Shown here: positions 43,013-54,232 of the stretch, in pieces
Layout: each line of letters starts with the position of its first letter
Numbering within the stretch: position 1 is the first letter of the stretch
Assembly (NCBI RefSeq): GCF_003324165.1
Contig: NW_025407888.1
Coordinates: 18,121-82,120 of the forward strand
Direction: 5' to 3'
Source: Naegleria lovaniensis
Lineage: Eukaryota > Heterolobosea > Eutetramitea > Acrasida > Naegleriidae
Length of the DNA: 64,000 nucleotides
Position numbers and translations under genes: made by a program
The notes under the pieces: model-generated
What the model saw: the letters and a program-made list of their open reading frames with translations, nothing else
Database searches by the model: none
Told to the model about the DNA's origin: nothing

Positions 43013-45906
43013 ATGGGTAAAACTTTAGAGATTCAAGAACACCTTCCTGCACTTCATTCTTTACATACCTATCAATACGAAGGCGATCAATATTATTCTG
43101 CCGATGAAATTGTTGGATCGTTCTTTAAAAAGGAGAAAAATCAAAAAATCTGCAATATTATCGAAAGAAGCTATGGCAAACACATCACGATCAATAATTG
43201 CCAACAGCAAGAGATTGGGTTTCCAAAGGTAAAAAAGTCCGCAATTTTGTTAAGCTTGGCAGCCGTTATTGGAACTCTGTTAAAGTTGTCGAAGAAAGAT
43301 CATCATGATTTATTAATTCAACACCTGTTCCAAACGCATCCCAATCACAACAGTGATCACTATGATACACGTATGGATGACGATGAATTATTTGATAATT
43401 CAATGGAAGAAATTTTCAATCAGCCTCAAGTCGAGGACCAAGATGAAGCTTTCAATCAATTGGTTGCTGATGCTGCATCCTATTTTGTTGACGAGAACTC
43501 TAATGAAAATGATGATGATATTTATGAAAATAATATTATAGTAGAAGCTTCTGATATAATTAATGATGCAAGTCAGCAACATGAACTTAATACAACCTCA
43601 CAAGATTACTCTCAAACAGTAGATAGCATGGAAAAAGCAAACACTAATCCTAACCTTTCTCAACAGTGGAACGATCAATGGAACGCTTCTCAAAATTGTA
43701 TACAATATTCTGGGCTTAAGTATGTCGAACCATTCATTTTGGCAGACCAGACTTGTGAGACATATTTGTCCCAATTTGCACTTTGGAACTATTTCAAGCC
43801 TCAACAGCAATCACAGCCTCAACAATTCCCAACACAACCAGTTTGCTCTCAACAATATAATATTGAACAATGGAAAAATTGTTATACAACTGATACCGCT
43901 TTACAATCCAATACATGTGACTCATTCAACCATTCTCAAGCACAATCTGATAATGATCAACAAGTAGAATTGAAATATTGGGAATGTGCTTGTTGTAAAC
44001 ACCAAAAAGTCCAAGCATGTCCTCACAAATACCCTGGTATTCAATCAAATCAAGACAATTACAACCGTGGAGCGAAAGATCGAGCAAAAGAAATAGTGTC
44101 TATATTTGAGAAAATGTTAGGTAATTTAGGACATGATGTACATGCATGGCTGGAATGTTATCTTCAAACTGATGAAGGTATTAAAACAGTAATCCAAGAA
44201 TTAGAGTAAAATATTAGATACAGCCATCGTTATCAAAAACTGAAAGAATATCTAATTGAAAAGAAAGATGTAACTATTGTGCAATATTGGCGAGATAATA
44301 ACTTGATTTCTGATGTTACATATCATAACTTACGAAAAGAAGTCAATTTAATGACATTACTTCCGACAAGGAAAGAGATGACAACATCGAAACAATCACT
44401 AAATGAAAAGTTGAGAAAACTTTCAAATTACGATGTCCAAGTTCAAACTACATTGGATATATTATAGACTTAGATCAAGCCATATTTTATATTCTGAAGC
44501 TATGTATGTCATTAGGGAAAAAATTACCCAAGAAAATATTTTTTAAAATTGGGGTAGATGGTAGAGAAATTAATGGAGTTAAACAAGTTGCAGTTGCATT
44601 GGTTCCACTCAATTTAAGAGATGTATTTCCATCGCAGGCTGTTTATTCTGTGTTTTATATTGGGTTATTTCAGATGAAGGAAACAAAAGAAAGTATCAAA
44701 GAAACAATTGGAACGCTTCACGATGAGATTGAGCGTGTTTTGCAAAAACAATATTTTGGGAAGCATCAAGTTTGCCTTTTTTATGTTTCAGACATGCATA
44801 ATGTAGGCATGACGTTCTCATTTGATTTATGTCCCTATTGTATGGCTCAAACTATTGTAGATTTTGCATCAACTCCACGCGACTCTCTTGACGGCCAGTT
44901 ACCTTTTTCTCCATCACAAACAATACTATGTGCTCTTCATATCAAACAGAGGCTAGTAGAAAATGTTATTGGTTATATGGCATCAACAACTTACAAATAT
45001 GAGATTCAGAAAAATATACAAACATTACATGGATTGGAAACATTTAATTGGAAAGAGTTCCACGAACGAGTATCGAATTATGGAATTTCTCAAACCTCAG
45101 CACGATCATCAACCAAGTCATGTATGCTGTCGGGAGATCATTGTAACACTATTTTACAAAATATTGAGAAAGTTGTTGATAATATTGAACCAAGCACCAA
45201 ACAAAAATATTTACAAATTCTGAAATTGTTGCGAAATATTATCATTATTATTGAAATGCATCAAGATAACGAAAATAATGACAATGTATTGACAGCAAAT
45301 AAGATTGTGGAATTGGACAAACTGATAATGCAATTCTTAGTTGCGTGTTTTTCAATATGGACTCAAGGAATTAAAGCTCATTATTTCCATTTTATAATTC
45401 ATGTACCCTCAATAATGAGCTCTCTTTTCAAAGAAAAATTATCACTCTCGATTTTGAGTAATCAGGGATTCGAACGGTCTCATTTATTTCACCATGCAGT
45501 GTTTAATCGAATTATTAACAATGGAGGAGATCGTACTCAAATACACCCAACCAAACAATTGCTATTGTGGCAATGGAGAAAGGTATTAGTCGCAATTGAC
45601 TTGAAGGAAAAAACAGGAGAAACATATTGGCATGAAAAACGTTTAAAAAAGCTTTATTCTTGGGATGCAAGTCATGTCAAACCACAAAAGGAATTGTATC
45701 AATGGTATGATGCTTCTTTAGTGGACCCAACCATAATTACGGATCGTGATAATTTGAACATGATGATTCAAAAGATCCAAGAAAATGACAAGGAGAACAG
45801 GAAGAAGCAAACTTCCAAAAATACAGACACCAATGCCTTCGCTGGGAGAGTAACTGCAACAATGTCACACAAGAAACGGAAAGGATGTCCTAGCAATGAT
45901 GAATGA
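43013..45906 (+). pseudogene. Second RNase H-fold transposase, broken
   Basis: One ancestral frame broken twice. Segment one (43013-44209, Asn/Gln-rich, with ECACCKHQKVQACPHKY) stops at TAA 44207-44209, yet the same frame continues open to 44467 (KLKEYLIEKKDVTIVQYWRD ...). A one-base shift near 44455 then leads into the third part (to 45906). The core shows KIGVDGREINGVKQVAVAL (first Asp), YVSDMHNVGM with CPYCM, and LCALHIKQRLVENVI, a pattern seen in large uncharacterised transposase-like families of animals and protists and distantly like Tnp2/KDZ enzymes. It is distinct in sequence from the Tnp2 gene in the same interval. Whether it belongs to the same element or is an older insertion is unresolved. 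Read-through or splicing could still rescue it. Confidence 0.6.
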
Positions 45907-45908
45907 AA

Positions 45909-46583
45909 TCAAAAACTTTCAATCCAACAATCTCCATTCTTTGACTGTACCCAATGACTGAGGTGTGCATAATATAATTCGAATGAGGTGTCGTAGGAAA
46001 TGATCAACTTGGATGCAATGCAACGATATTGAACAGTTTCAAGTTCTGAGCGAATGGGCCTGTTGAATCTCTTTCTAAGGCTGTCAATTACATGCTTTTG
46101 GTCGACACTCATATAATTCTTTGCCCAAGTCCCATCCCCGAAAGAAGGAAAGTTTGGATAATTGAATTCGTAAATGATGTGACGAGTCCGTTCAATGTCA
46201 CCTTCTCGGTTGATCCAAGGAGAATATTGCTCCACACGAACATACTTCTCGGGCCCCATAGTCTTACACATATACATATCAAAAACGGATTCTTTACACT
46301 CACCTATTGGCAATCGAGTCCGTGCTGGGCCGTTGCAAGGAGAATTCATGTCCCACAAAAAGTTGAAAAGCTTGAGTTCCATACGAGCAGCTTGTTTCCG
46401 ATGGGAGTTGTGAGTAAAATGGATTAAATTGAGGGGGCTTGGATGCATGGTGATTGGTATCTTATCCACTTTAACAAAGGCCTCCAATGGATGATATTTG
46501 TAACGACGACGCTGCCTTTTTGGTGTACTTGATATCTTTGAAGGTTGGGAAGGTATGATCTTCTTTGATTGCTCTTTTGGCAT
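45909..46583 (-). CDS. Unknown element-associated protein, 224 aa
   Basis: ATG at 46583; the open frame extends to about 46688 without another ATG. It has a basic N-terminus (KRQRRRYKYHP) followed by a compact, Cys- and Trp-containing region (LWDMNSPCNGPARTRL; SVFDMYMCKTMGPEKYV; CWIESF). No family is recognised. Its stop lies only 2 bp from the stop of the broken transposase on the other strand, a tight convergence typical of mobile elements. Confidence 0.5.
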   Translation of the reverse strand: MPKEQSKKIIPSQPSKISSTPKRQRRRYKYHPLEAFVKVDKIPITMHPSPLNLIHFTHNSHRKQAARMELKLFNFLWDMNSPCNGPARTRLPIGECKESVFDMYMCKTMGPEKYVRVEQYSPWINREGDIERTRHIIYEFNYPNFPSFGDGTWAKNYMSVDQKHVIDSLRKRFNRPIRSELETVQYRCIASKLIISYDTSFELYYAHLSHWVQSKNGDCWIESF

Positions 46584-46688
46584 TGTGCTGGAGAGTGTTG
46601 TTGCTGTTAATGATGATGCGATCAGTGATCGGTGTTGAAGCAATGAAGTTGATGGTAAGTAGATGAGGTTGTGAATGATGCTGATCAA

Positions 46689-47398
46689 GAAGTGCTGATG
46701 ATGGTTGATCGGGGTGACCGTTTATATTTGTTTTGTTTCGATTGTTCTTGCAAGCGACATGGTAGCGTCCCAAACATTTTATTTTTTTTCAATTCCGGAT
46801 TGCCAAATCCATCCTGCAACTGGGTCTATTGGCTTGTCTTGCTATGGCTCAGTTTCTCTCCGATATCTTGATTGGAGTTGAGAGGTGAAGCCTCATACAT
46901 TGGTTGTTATTACCGTTCAAACAGGTTTCCAAGAAGTCATGTGTTACCTGGATATGATTCAAACGGATCTGCAATTACAAGCACAGCATCGGCGTTTTTT
47001 TGAGAATGACAGCGAATATTCACCAAGGTTCAATAGATTTTTTGATAAATTTTCGTGAAGCCTCATACGTTGGTTGTTATTACCGTTCATTTTGAAATTG
47101 TCAAAGATAACAATGAAAGATAGATACGTTGAATGAACAATTCGTTACAAAATTAAGAAAACTCCACAGAGCGAAGTTGTTGTTTCGTTGGTGTTTCAAA
47201 ATTTTGTCTTTAATTAGGCACGTTCACCTGAACTTCTTCAGTTGGTTCATGAGAAACTCAGAGAAAGAGCAAGAATTCGAGAGAAAAGAAGAATAGACGA
47301 GTGTTTATTGGAAACTCTGGCTGGCATTATTCGGGAATAAATGTTCTTGAATTTTTTTGAGTGTTCCTGAACACCGTCGAAGAAAATTCAACCCAAAA
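46689..47398. other. Right subterminal DNA of the large element
   Basis: About 700 bp without a supported gene. It contains a 35-bp direct repeat pair (46885-46919 and 47055-47089, one mismatch). Confidence 0.45.
46885..47089. repeat. 35-bp direct repeat pair, 170 bp apart
   Basis: GTGAAGCCTCATACRTTGG continuing into GTTATTACCGTTCA occurs at 46885-46919 and 47055-47089 in the same orientation, differing at one base. Confidence 0.8.
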
Positions 47399-47448
47399 AT
47401 GTGATGTGATTCAATGTGATGTGATGTGATGTGATTTCCCGGATCTCT
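47399..47448. repeat. Right TIR of the 12.6-kb element
   Basis: Contains five ATGTG/GTGAT units and ends CCCGGATCTCT. Reverse complement of the left end at 16 of its outer 17 positions. Flanked outside by CTT (47449-47451). Confidence 0.65.
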
Positions 47449-47660
47449 CTTGTTGTGGGATGATCTTTGAACTATAATCATTCCCAAAGTAAATCAACTG
47501 ACATCCTATATTGATGTATGGATCATCTTGAATTATTTGCACTGTTTTACAGGATAGTAATATAAAGTTTAATTATTCAAACGTTGTACTGGTGTTGGTA
47601 TTACTCTTTTTGAAATGTCAAATATTGCTGTCAACGTTTTGCAAAATTCAATATTACAAA

Positions 47661-49732
47661 ATGAAACGATTGCAAATAGAGGCTTCCTTGCCAGATGCTG
47701 ATCATTCTCTCAACGAACAACAACAACAAGAACCACAAGAATCCAGCACTGGATTAATAATTTCTTCATCATCATCGGATCCTTTACAGAAAAAGATTAA
47801 ACTTGAAACCATTGTAGAAAACCATCAAGATGTTACTCTCTCCCAACAAACCACTCGGATTTGTTCATCTTCTCTTGCCAAGTTATCGTTTGATGAAATT
47901 GAGTTGATTTTGGAATATTTATTGACCGGAGAACTATTAATGATGAGCCTTTGTTCGAAATGGTGGTATCAATCGTTTGTGGTCTTGTCAAGGAAAAATT
48001 CTGTAAATATTATTATATTCATGATGATGGCGATGATTGGGTACTTACGAAAGCCTTGAGAAGTGCCAAATCTCTTTCCATATCGTATGAAAATATTGAC
48101 CAAGTGAGAACCATTGTTGATGAAATTGTAGAACATGGAGACTCTCTCAATGACTTTTCGAAGCGATTGGTGTTTGATTCGATAGATCCTACAGATATTT
48201 ATGAAATTTTGAGTGCCCGTGTTGTGAAGCAAGAGTCGACAACAACAATTGTTAAAACAGCTGTTTTGGGAGTTGTAGATGATTTGGAAAAGATAAGTCT
48301 TACGGATGGAGAAAGTGACGAAAGTCATGATCAAGTTGCATTTAAACAAGTAGAAATTAGGGACATTCCTATTGGTTTTGGTCTCAAAGAATTGTCACTT
48401 CACGGCATATCTTTAAGTAGAACAGATTTGTATAGAATCTTGTCCAAATGTTGTGCACTCGAAAAGTTAGATCTGTATGGTCTTGAACAAGCTTATCATC
48501 AACCCTTTACCAGTGGCAGAGGTCGTGGAGGAAAAGGTTTACGTAGAGGAAAATCTACTAAAATTGAAGAGGACAATGATGAATTTTTTAATGGTCAAGA
48601 AGGACAAGTATATATTCCAGTATTTGGATCTCTCAAATCATTGACTTCAAATGCAGTATTTGACTATGATGCAGGGGAGAAATTTATGGTCGACATTTTG
48701 AAACTATGTCCTAACTTGGAAGAGCTGCACTACATTTATCACTATCCTGTCGATGATTCATTCTTGAGACATGTTTCCAAAATGTGTCCAAAACTCAAGA
48801 AATTTGTTAGTGAAGGTTATGATGGAGCAACACCGATTGAACTAGAGGTCACCGATGAAGGTCTTTATGAATTGATGAAAGCACTTGCCCAATTGGAACA
48901 TATTCATTTTCATCCATGTTGCAACATTTCAGGAGAAATTTTTAAAAAACTTGGTGAATTCTCTCAATTGAAACATTTTGATGTCAACAGAACTAGTTAC
49001 AACAACGGCTTGGTGGATTTGACATTTGACATTCATTTTGGAGGAGGAGTCCTTTCCAAACTCGAATATATCGATATTGGAGGTTGCTATGATCTTGAAA
49101 CACTTGAAGAATTTGAGAAATTCGTCACAACTCTACGATCTGTTGCTCCTCATTTGAAAAATTTTGGACGGTTAATGTTTTGTGAAAGCAGGAGAGGAAT
49201 CGATAAGAAAAAACTGGTAGAACTCTTCTCTGAAACGATCACTCATTTAGATGTTGACCGTGCGGCAACAGACTTGGCATCTATTTTGCCCAAAAATCTT
49301 ACTTCATTAAGTATGGAACTCACCCAAGAATTTGTCAACAAGAATGTTGTGACACAGTTACAACCAAATCGTGGCCTTAAAAAGTTAACCCTTCATCTAT
49401 CGGATGACAAACCAGAAATGGACTCAGTTATTGAAACATTGGCTGTTAAAATTTATCCATGTGTGACACATCTTCGATTATATCACACACGTTACGGAGA
49501 TAACTATGATGTTTTGGAGAAGATTTTAAGCAATCCCAATGCATGGCCCAATTTGAGATTTATGGACGGTGTATCGAATGTGAAAGGAATTTTAAAAGTT
49601 AGACCAAATATTCGATTGAATCTCGAAGATGATGCTACAGATATCTTGAATGAAAATTGTTGTAGAGACGATGAACGTTCTGCTTTCTATTACAAATGGT
49701 TGATTGCTGATCAACCTTTTGATTCTTGGTAA
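47661..49732 (+). CDS. F-box/LRR protein
   Basis: About 690 residues, starting at ATG 47661. The N-terminal 70 residues are low complexity. An F-box-like segment follows (LAKLSFDEIELILEYLLTGE ... SLCSKWWYQSF). The C-terminal 500 residues carry irregular leucine-rich repeats of the cysteine-containing/AMN1 type (CCALEKLDLYGL; CPNLEELHYIYHY; CPKLKKF). Near 47990 the first frame (47592-48059) must pass into the second (47951-49732) by a one-base shift, next to an A-run; both sides are clearly coding. F-box/LRR proteins usually recruit substrates to SCF ubiquitin ligases. It is convergent with the PIN-like carrier, whose stop is about 70 bp away. Confidence 0.78.
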
Positions 49733-49805
49733 TGTATGAAAGAAGAATGATGATTGAAAGGTAAAATTTACAAATTTCACACCAACCAAAACTTTATGTT
49801 AACAA

Positions 49806-51476
49806 TTAATACGTTCGACACAATTTCGAAGCACTTTCGTCATCCAAAAATTGACAAGACAATGATAAGAACCATGTCGAAAACAATGACAATGTGAAAG
49901 GACATAATAAATAATGCCATAACAACAATTCACACACTTCCTCTTGTCCATAATCCTTATTGAGACTGGACAATCCTGCCAAACTCATGGACATGGGCAT
50001 TGAGAATTGAATCAGAACGACCAAAATTAGAATTGGATCATTGGAAGGTAAAATTTGCAATTTCACACTCGCTGCTACAATTCCAATTCCAATCAATGGA
50101 AATACAACCAATTTAACAACGACAGAGATGGCAATGGCCAAAGGATGAATTCTCTTGACTCGAAATAGCTCCCTCAATTTTCCCAATAAATTCCTTAATT
50201 TGGACATCACGGTCACTCTCTCAGTATGTGTTGTTGTTGTTGATGACAATGTCAAACGACGTCGGTCATCATTTCCTTCTGTTTCTTCCTCTTCTTTCAA
50301 CAAGGTAAGAGCCAAATTTCCTCCCAATACAATCAACGCTGCAGGTGACACTGCTTGTGCAAATGTTTCACAAATATGTTTCAACGACGACACAAAAATT
50401 GGAGGATTTACAATTAGAAATTCCTTTGCAGGTGGAATCAATGCAAGTATGATGGCCAAAAAGATGGATACCAAAGGCGGTGACAAGACATTGACAAGAA
50501 ATTCCTTACATTTGGGCCAATGTTTGAAAATGAGAAATTTCAACTTTTGAAACCTTGTAGAAGGAGACACACGTGTGTCCATCTCTAGAGATTGGATTGG
50601 ATGATCATTGGATGTCATTGGAAGGGTTGAGTTTGGTGTTGTTTCGAATAATGATGGATCGATTGGATTTTGAATCGTTGGATTTTGGAATTCCAAATTT
50701 TCCAAAAGTTCAATTTTTTCTTCCTTTCCAAGTAATAATTCTTCATCTTGCAATTCTTTCATTGTTTCTTCTGCTTTTTCCATTTCTACTACTACTTTTG
50801 AATCCTCTTCCTTGTGAACTGGATCCAAATTAAGAGATTCATTTTCATGAATTAAGGCATTGGAATGATCATTTCTCTTAAATTCTTCTTTCAATAATCG
50901 TTCAGCTCCCAATCGAAACGAATGATATCCATACGTGTAAAAAATCAATTCGGTTGGAATGATAAATACTGAAGAAGCAGTGACAGAACTGTCATGAGCT
51001 TGTGCGTAGGTCATGTTAAATACTGGATTATTTTCCAAGGTTGAAACTTTACAAAGAGCTTCCAAAAACACGAGCGGTAATGAAACACTGGTATGACAGA
51101 CCAATGTTAAATTTAACACACTTCTAGAAACGTCACTTAATTTTTCCCTCCATAACCATTTTAGGAATAACAATTTTCCAAATAAAATTCCCAATAATTC
51201 TAATAAAATTCCAAACACAAAAATCATGTACAATTTTCGAAACACCTCTGCCGAAAATGCTTGTGAAATTCCAATAAAAAACAAACTTGGAATAAACAAA
51301 TTGAACCACAATTTGGATAAAAATCGAATTCGATCCTTGTTGAGAAGTTTTAACATTTTCACACGAGCCATTAAAAATCCGATCGAACATTCGAGTAATA
51401 CCTCGAACGTGGACGAGAGAGAAGTAAGAAAGAGAGTGAGAAGAGTCATCCCGAGAGGAGACGATTCCGATGACAT
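49806..51476 (-). CDS. PIN-like / auxin efflux carrier family membrane protein
   Basis: 556 residues, single exon, ATG 51476. Hydrophobic bundles at both ends (about five helices each) flank a charged cytosolic loop of about 130 residues. The first helices (VLLECSIGFLMARVKMLKLL then LSKLWFNLFIPSLFFIGIS) match the N-terminal PIN-LIKES/Mem_trans pattern, including the conserved NLFIPSL. The C-terminal half (FPLIGIGIVAASVKL; LIQFSMPMSMSLAGLSSL) matches the second repeat. Members export auxin or other small acids in plants and fungi. The substrate in a protist is unknown. Confidence 0.85.
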   Translation of the reverse strand: MSSESSPLGMTLLTLFLTSLSSTFEVLLECSIGFLMARVKMLKLLNKDRIRFLSKLWFNLFIPSLFFIGISQAFSAEVFRKLYMIFVFGILLELLGILFGKLLFLKWLWREKLSDVSRSVLNLTLVCHTSVSLPLVFLEALCKVSTLENNPVFNMTYAQAHDSSVTASSVFIIPTELIFYTYGYHSFRLGAERLLKEEFKRNDHSNALIHENESLNLDPVHKEEDSKVVVEMEKAEETMKELQDEELLLGKEEKIELLENLEFQNPTIQNPIDPSLFETTPNSTLPMTSNDHPIQSLEMDTRVSPSTRFQKLKFLIFKHWPKCKEFLVNVLSPPLVSIFLAIILALIPPAKEFLIVNPPIFVSSLKHICETFAQAVSPAALIVLGGNLALTLLKEEEETEGNDDRRRLTLSSTTTTHTERVTVMSKLRNLLGKLRELFRVKRIHPLAIAISVVVKLVVFPLIGIGIVAASVKLQILPSNDPILILVVLIQFSMPMSMSLAGLSSLNKDYGQEEVCELLLWHYLLCPFTLSLFSTWFLSLSCQFLDDESASKLCRTY

Positions 51477-51738
51477 TTTTTGTAAAAATTGAAAATTAAA
51501 AAGAGTTTTTGAAATGAACGATTCAAGTCGTGTCGTGTGGTTGTTTTGGTGGTTGACAATGAGATTACAACTGTCGTCTCATTCGAAAATGATGAGAGAT
51601 CGTTGTCAACTCTTTTTTTTTGTGCGTTTTTTTGAATTCTTCCGATAGGTCAGTACCAATGACACATCTTGAAACGGTAGCAAACAATATTGGAATCTAT
51701 TATTTCAATAATAAATAATATACAACAAGTACATCTTG

Positions 51739-53494
51739 TTAAATTCCAGTAACTTTTCTCATCAAACCCAAAGGTGACATGTATTGTCTCATCTTGTTAC
51801 TATCCTTTATATTTTTCACACCTTCAATGACACTCTCTTTTGCCTTGGCAACATTAAATTCAATAGCATCCAATAATTCATCTTGTTCTTCAACCAATAG
51901 TGCAAAATCTTGAAATAATTGATTCAATTGTAACATGGAATAATACAATTGTTTGATATCTTCATGAGTTTCTTGAGCTAATTTTAACTCAACGTCCAAC
52001 GTTTGTTCTTGACTTTGTGTCAAATGAAAATGATTGGAAATTAAATCTTGAAATTGGAGCTTATCTTCGAGAGCCATTTGTTCAATTTCCTTTTCAGTAA
52101 ATTCTTGAACAGTTCCTTTTGGACTGCATTTGGCAATAATTCTGTATTGTCGTTTCACACGATCGACCTTGTCACGTTTACATTTTTCTTGAGAATCGTA
52201 AAATCGATCGACGTGTTGCATGAAAAGAGAGACAAGTTTTTTTTGTTGTTGTTCTCGTAATCGAGTGACAGCGTTATCGCCCATGGTTTGTTTGATACCT
52301 TCTGTTTCAAGAGTCATTTCTTGAATGGATTGTTGAATTTTTTGTGTAATGTTGTTCGTTAGAGTAATTTGATCTCTTACTTGTCTATTTGAAAATTTTG
52401 AAAATTAAATGTGAAATTTAAATGTGAAATGTCAATGTGAAATGTTGATTTAAAAATAATTCATAGTTGTGTTTTAAACATCATATAACAATATTGAACA
52501 TACTTGGCAATTCCTTCTAATTGTTTGATATTTGGTTCTGATGCATATTTTTGAGAAATTTCTTCAAATGTGTTAATATTATCATTGAGCTCACCAAGAA
52601 TTCTTCTTTCAATATCAGCCTTAATCAAGATTATATTTAAACAAAACACACATGCATTCGAAAATCAGAGATGTTTGATCAAAATTTTCTATAGTAACTA
52701 CACTCAACTTACTACTTGGTTTTTGAACTTGTCAATATGCTCGTCAATGGTCTCTTCCGTTGTTGAACTCGTCGATTTGTTGTTGGATTTCAAAGTAGGA
52801 GATTGACCATTTCCAGAAGGAGAAGATGGGACTGGTGTCGAAGGAGAGGATGAAACAGAGTTTTTACCATTTCCTTGTAATGTCACGTTAATTTTAATCT
52901 TTCCCATTTTGGTTTGTTCCAAATCCACCCAAAATGGATCTTGATTCTTTTTCATGTTCAAAAAGTCTTGAAGTGTTTTTTCAACTCGTCCCATAGCAAC
53001 GTCCATCATGAGTTTGTTTTTATCGAAAACGCTGAAACGAATGACGTCTTTTGGATTGACACTGTGATATAGTTATTAATCAATCATTTTGTGAATTCAT
53101 TATGAAAAGTGTCAGTAATCATTCAAATACTTACTTTTCAAAAACAAATTCTTCATTCCATTCGGGTTCTAAATTTTTGTAAATGACTCTTGTTTTTTGT
53201 TCCGAGACTTTGGAAAATAGATTGGGAAGTTTGATCAATGAATCGCTTGGGTTAATGGCTCTACAATTATTGTGTTCATGATGGAGGAGGGAATGAGAAA
53301 TTTTGACAAGTGACACACAACGACTTACACAACGACATAGGGATCTGTGAATATTCAATAAATTCAATCCAACCAAATTTTGTGTTAAATTTATAATAAT
53401 TTTCATAATTTAATCATCACGCACCTGATGTTCCGTTAAAATCCTTGCTTTGCAATTCCGCTCCTTGAATCACGCTGACTCGAAGTGTTGACAT
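51739..53494 (-). CDS. C2-domain plus syntaxin-type SNARE fusion
   Basis: Six exons with consistent phases: 53494-53425, 53344-53329 (16 bp), 53260-53135, 53061-52713, 52619-52504 and 52384-51739, giving 440 residues. The N-terminus is a C2 domain (LRVSVIQGAELQSKDFNGTS, DPYVVV, NLEPEWNEEFVFE, VIRFSVFDKN) with several of the Asp residues used to bind calcium. A Ser/Pro linker and helical region follow. The C-terminus is a syntaxin-like SNARE motif (HEDIKQLYYSMLQLNQLFQD, ALLVEEQDELLDAIEFNV) with the zero-layer Gln in EEQDEL. Unlike syntaxins, no transmembrane helix follows; the protein ends MSPLGLMRKVTGI. It could act in calcium-linked vesicle fusion or as a soluble regulator. The architecture is unusual. 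Confidence 0.83.
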
Positions 53495-53661
53495 TTTTTA
53501 AAGTTGTCAAAGTTCAAATTGGTTCACAGTTTCCAATCAACCAAGGTGTTGTTTTAATGAAAGTATTTTAAATGGTTACAATTTCTTTTAGAATTTTACA
53601 AATTTTGAAATTCGAAAAGTGTTCCATTTATTGAATTTTTGAAGATTCGAGATTTTCAAGA

Positions 53662-54106
53662 TTACACAATGTCAAAAGTCACCAAGAAGGCATGGATCAT
53701 TCCCGGAAGCCATCCTAAAATTGTGAGCAAGATGTTCAAATACAAGTGTAAATGAAGACGTTTTTTCTGTCGTTACATTAAAAAATTAATTTTCAAATTT
53801 GGAAATGTGTGAAATTTGTTGCGAGTCATCATTTGTTATGGAACCATGGTTTAGAATAATGTGTTCTCGAAAATTGTTATCGTGTACTTACCACTGCCAC
53901 AGCTGTTGAGATTGAGAAATGTTGATTCACATTTGAATGTCATCCGTTGATCGGAATGTCATTTGACAAGTGGCATTTTCAATATCATGTACAACAATTA
54001 TTGCAACACTATCATTCCGTAATAACATCATCAGACACTTTCACTTACCCAATGGTGGGAAGAAAATACAGAAAATAATCATCACCAAGAGTTCCGTGTG
54101 ATTCAT
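53662..54106 (-). CDS. PMP3/UPF0057 small membrane proteolipid
   Basis: Three exons: 54106-54049, 53902-53892 (11 bp) and 53766-53662, with GTAAGT donors and AG acceptors in matching phases, giving 57 residues. The product has two hydrophobic helices: MIIFCIFFPPLAVAV, then LYLNILLTILGWLPGMIHAF. These are the two signature segments of PMP3/RCI2 proteins (PPLAV and NILLTxxGxxPGxxHA). Family members tune plasma-membrane potential and salt tolerance. The small loop is Lys/His-rich (KKRLHLH) rather than the usual Gly/Cys. The gene is too short and split to show up as one open frame. It lies between the SNARE and hydrolase genes on the same strand. Confidence 0.85.
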
Positions 54107-54232
54107 TTTTTTTAATTTGACACTTGACACTCCCATCATCAAACCTGGCTCTAAGGTTTTGAGGTTTTTAAAAGTAACAATCCTATGAGTTGTTTATGAA
54201 TTCAATCTAATCACGAAACACTAAAAACTAGC

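Larger units (their letters stand above)
34883..47448. mobile_element. Putative 12.6-kb CACTA/Tnp2-like element
   Basis: The interval is bounded by inverted repeats. The outermost 17 bp match in 16 positions (AGAGATCCGGG then AATCA). A second shared block TTGAATCACATCACAT lies 29-34 bp further in. ATCAC microsatellite runs fill the gap. The repeats are flanked by CTT on both sides (34880-34882 and 47449-47451), a 3-bp duplication as made by CACTA elements. Inside are a Tnp2-type transposase (minus), a divergent coiled-coil gene (plus), a broken second transposase (plus) and an unknown ORF (minus). It sits between the divergent CRN-like and F-box/LRR genes. The ends are not the canonical CACTA. 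It may be a nest of more than one element; a 3-bp repeat alone is weak evidence. Confidence 0.6.

Noticed and set aside
34883-47448. Polinton/Maverick or giant-virus-like insertion
   Set aside because: No DNA polymerase B, integrase, packaging ATPase or capsid gene is present.
53670-53756. 28-codon plus-strand ORF with a clean ATG
   Set aside because: It is the antisense shadow of the last PMP3 exon, which has a recognisable family signature.
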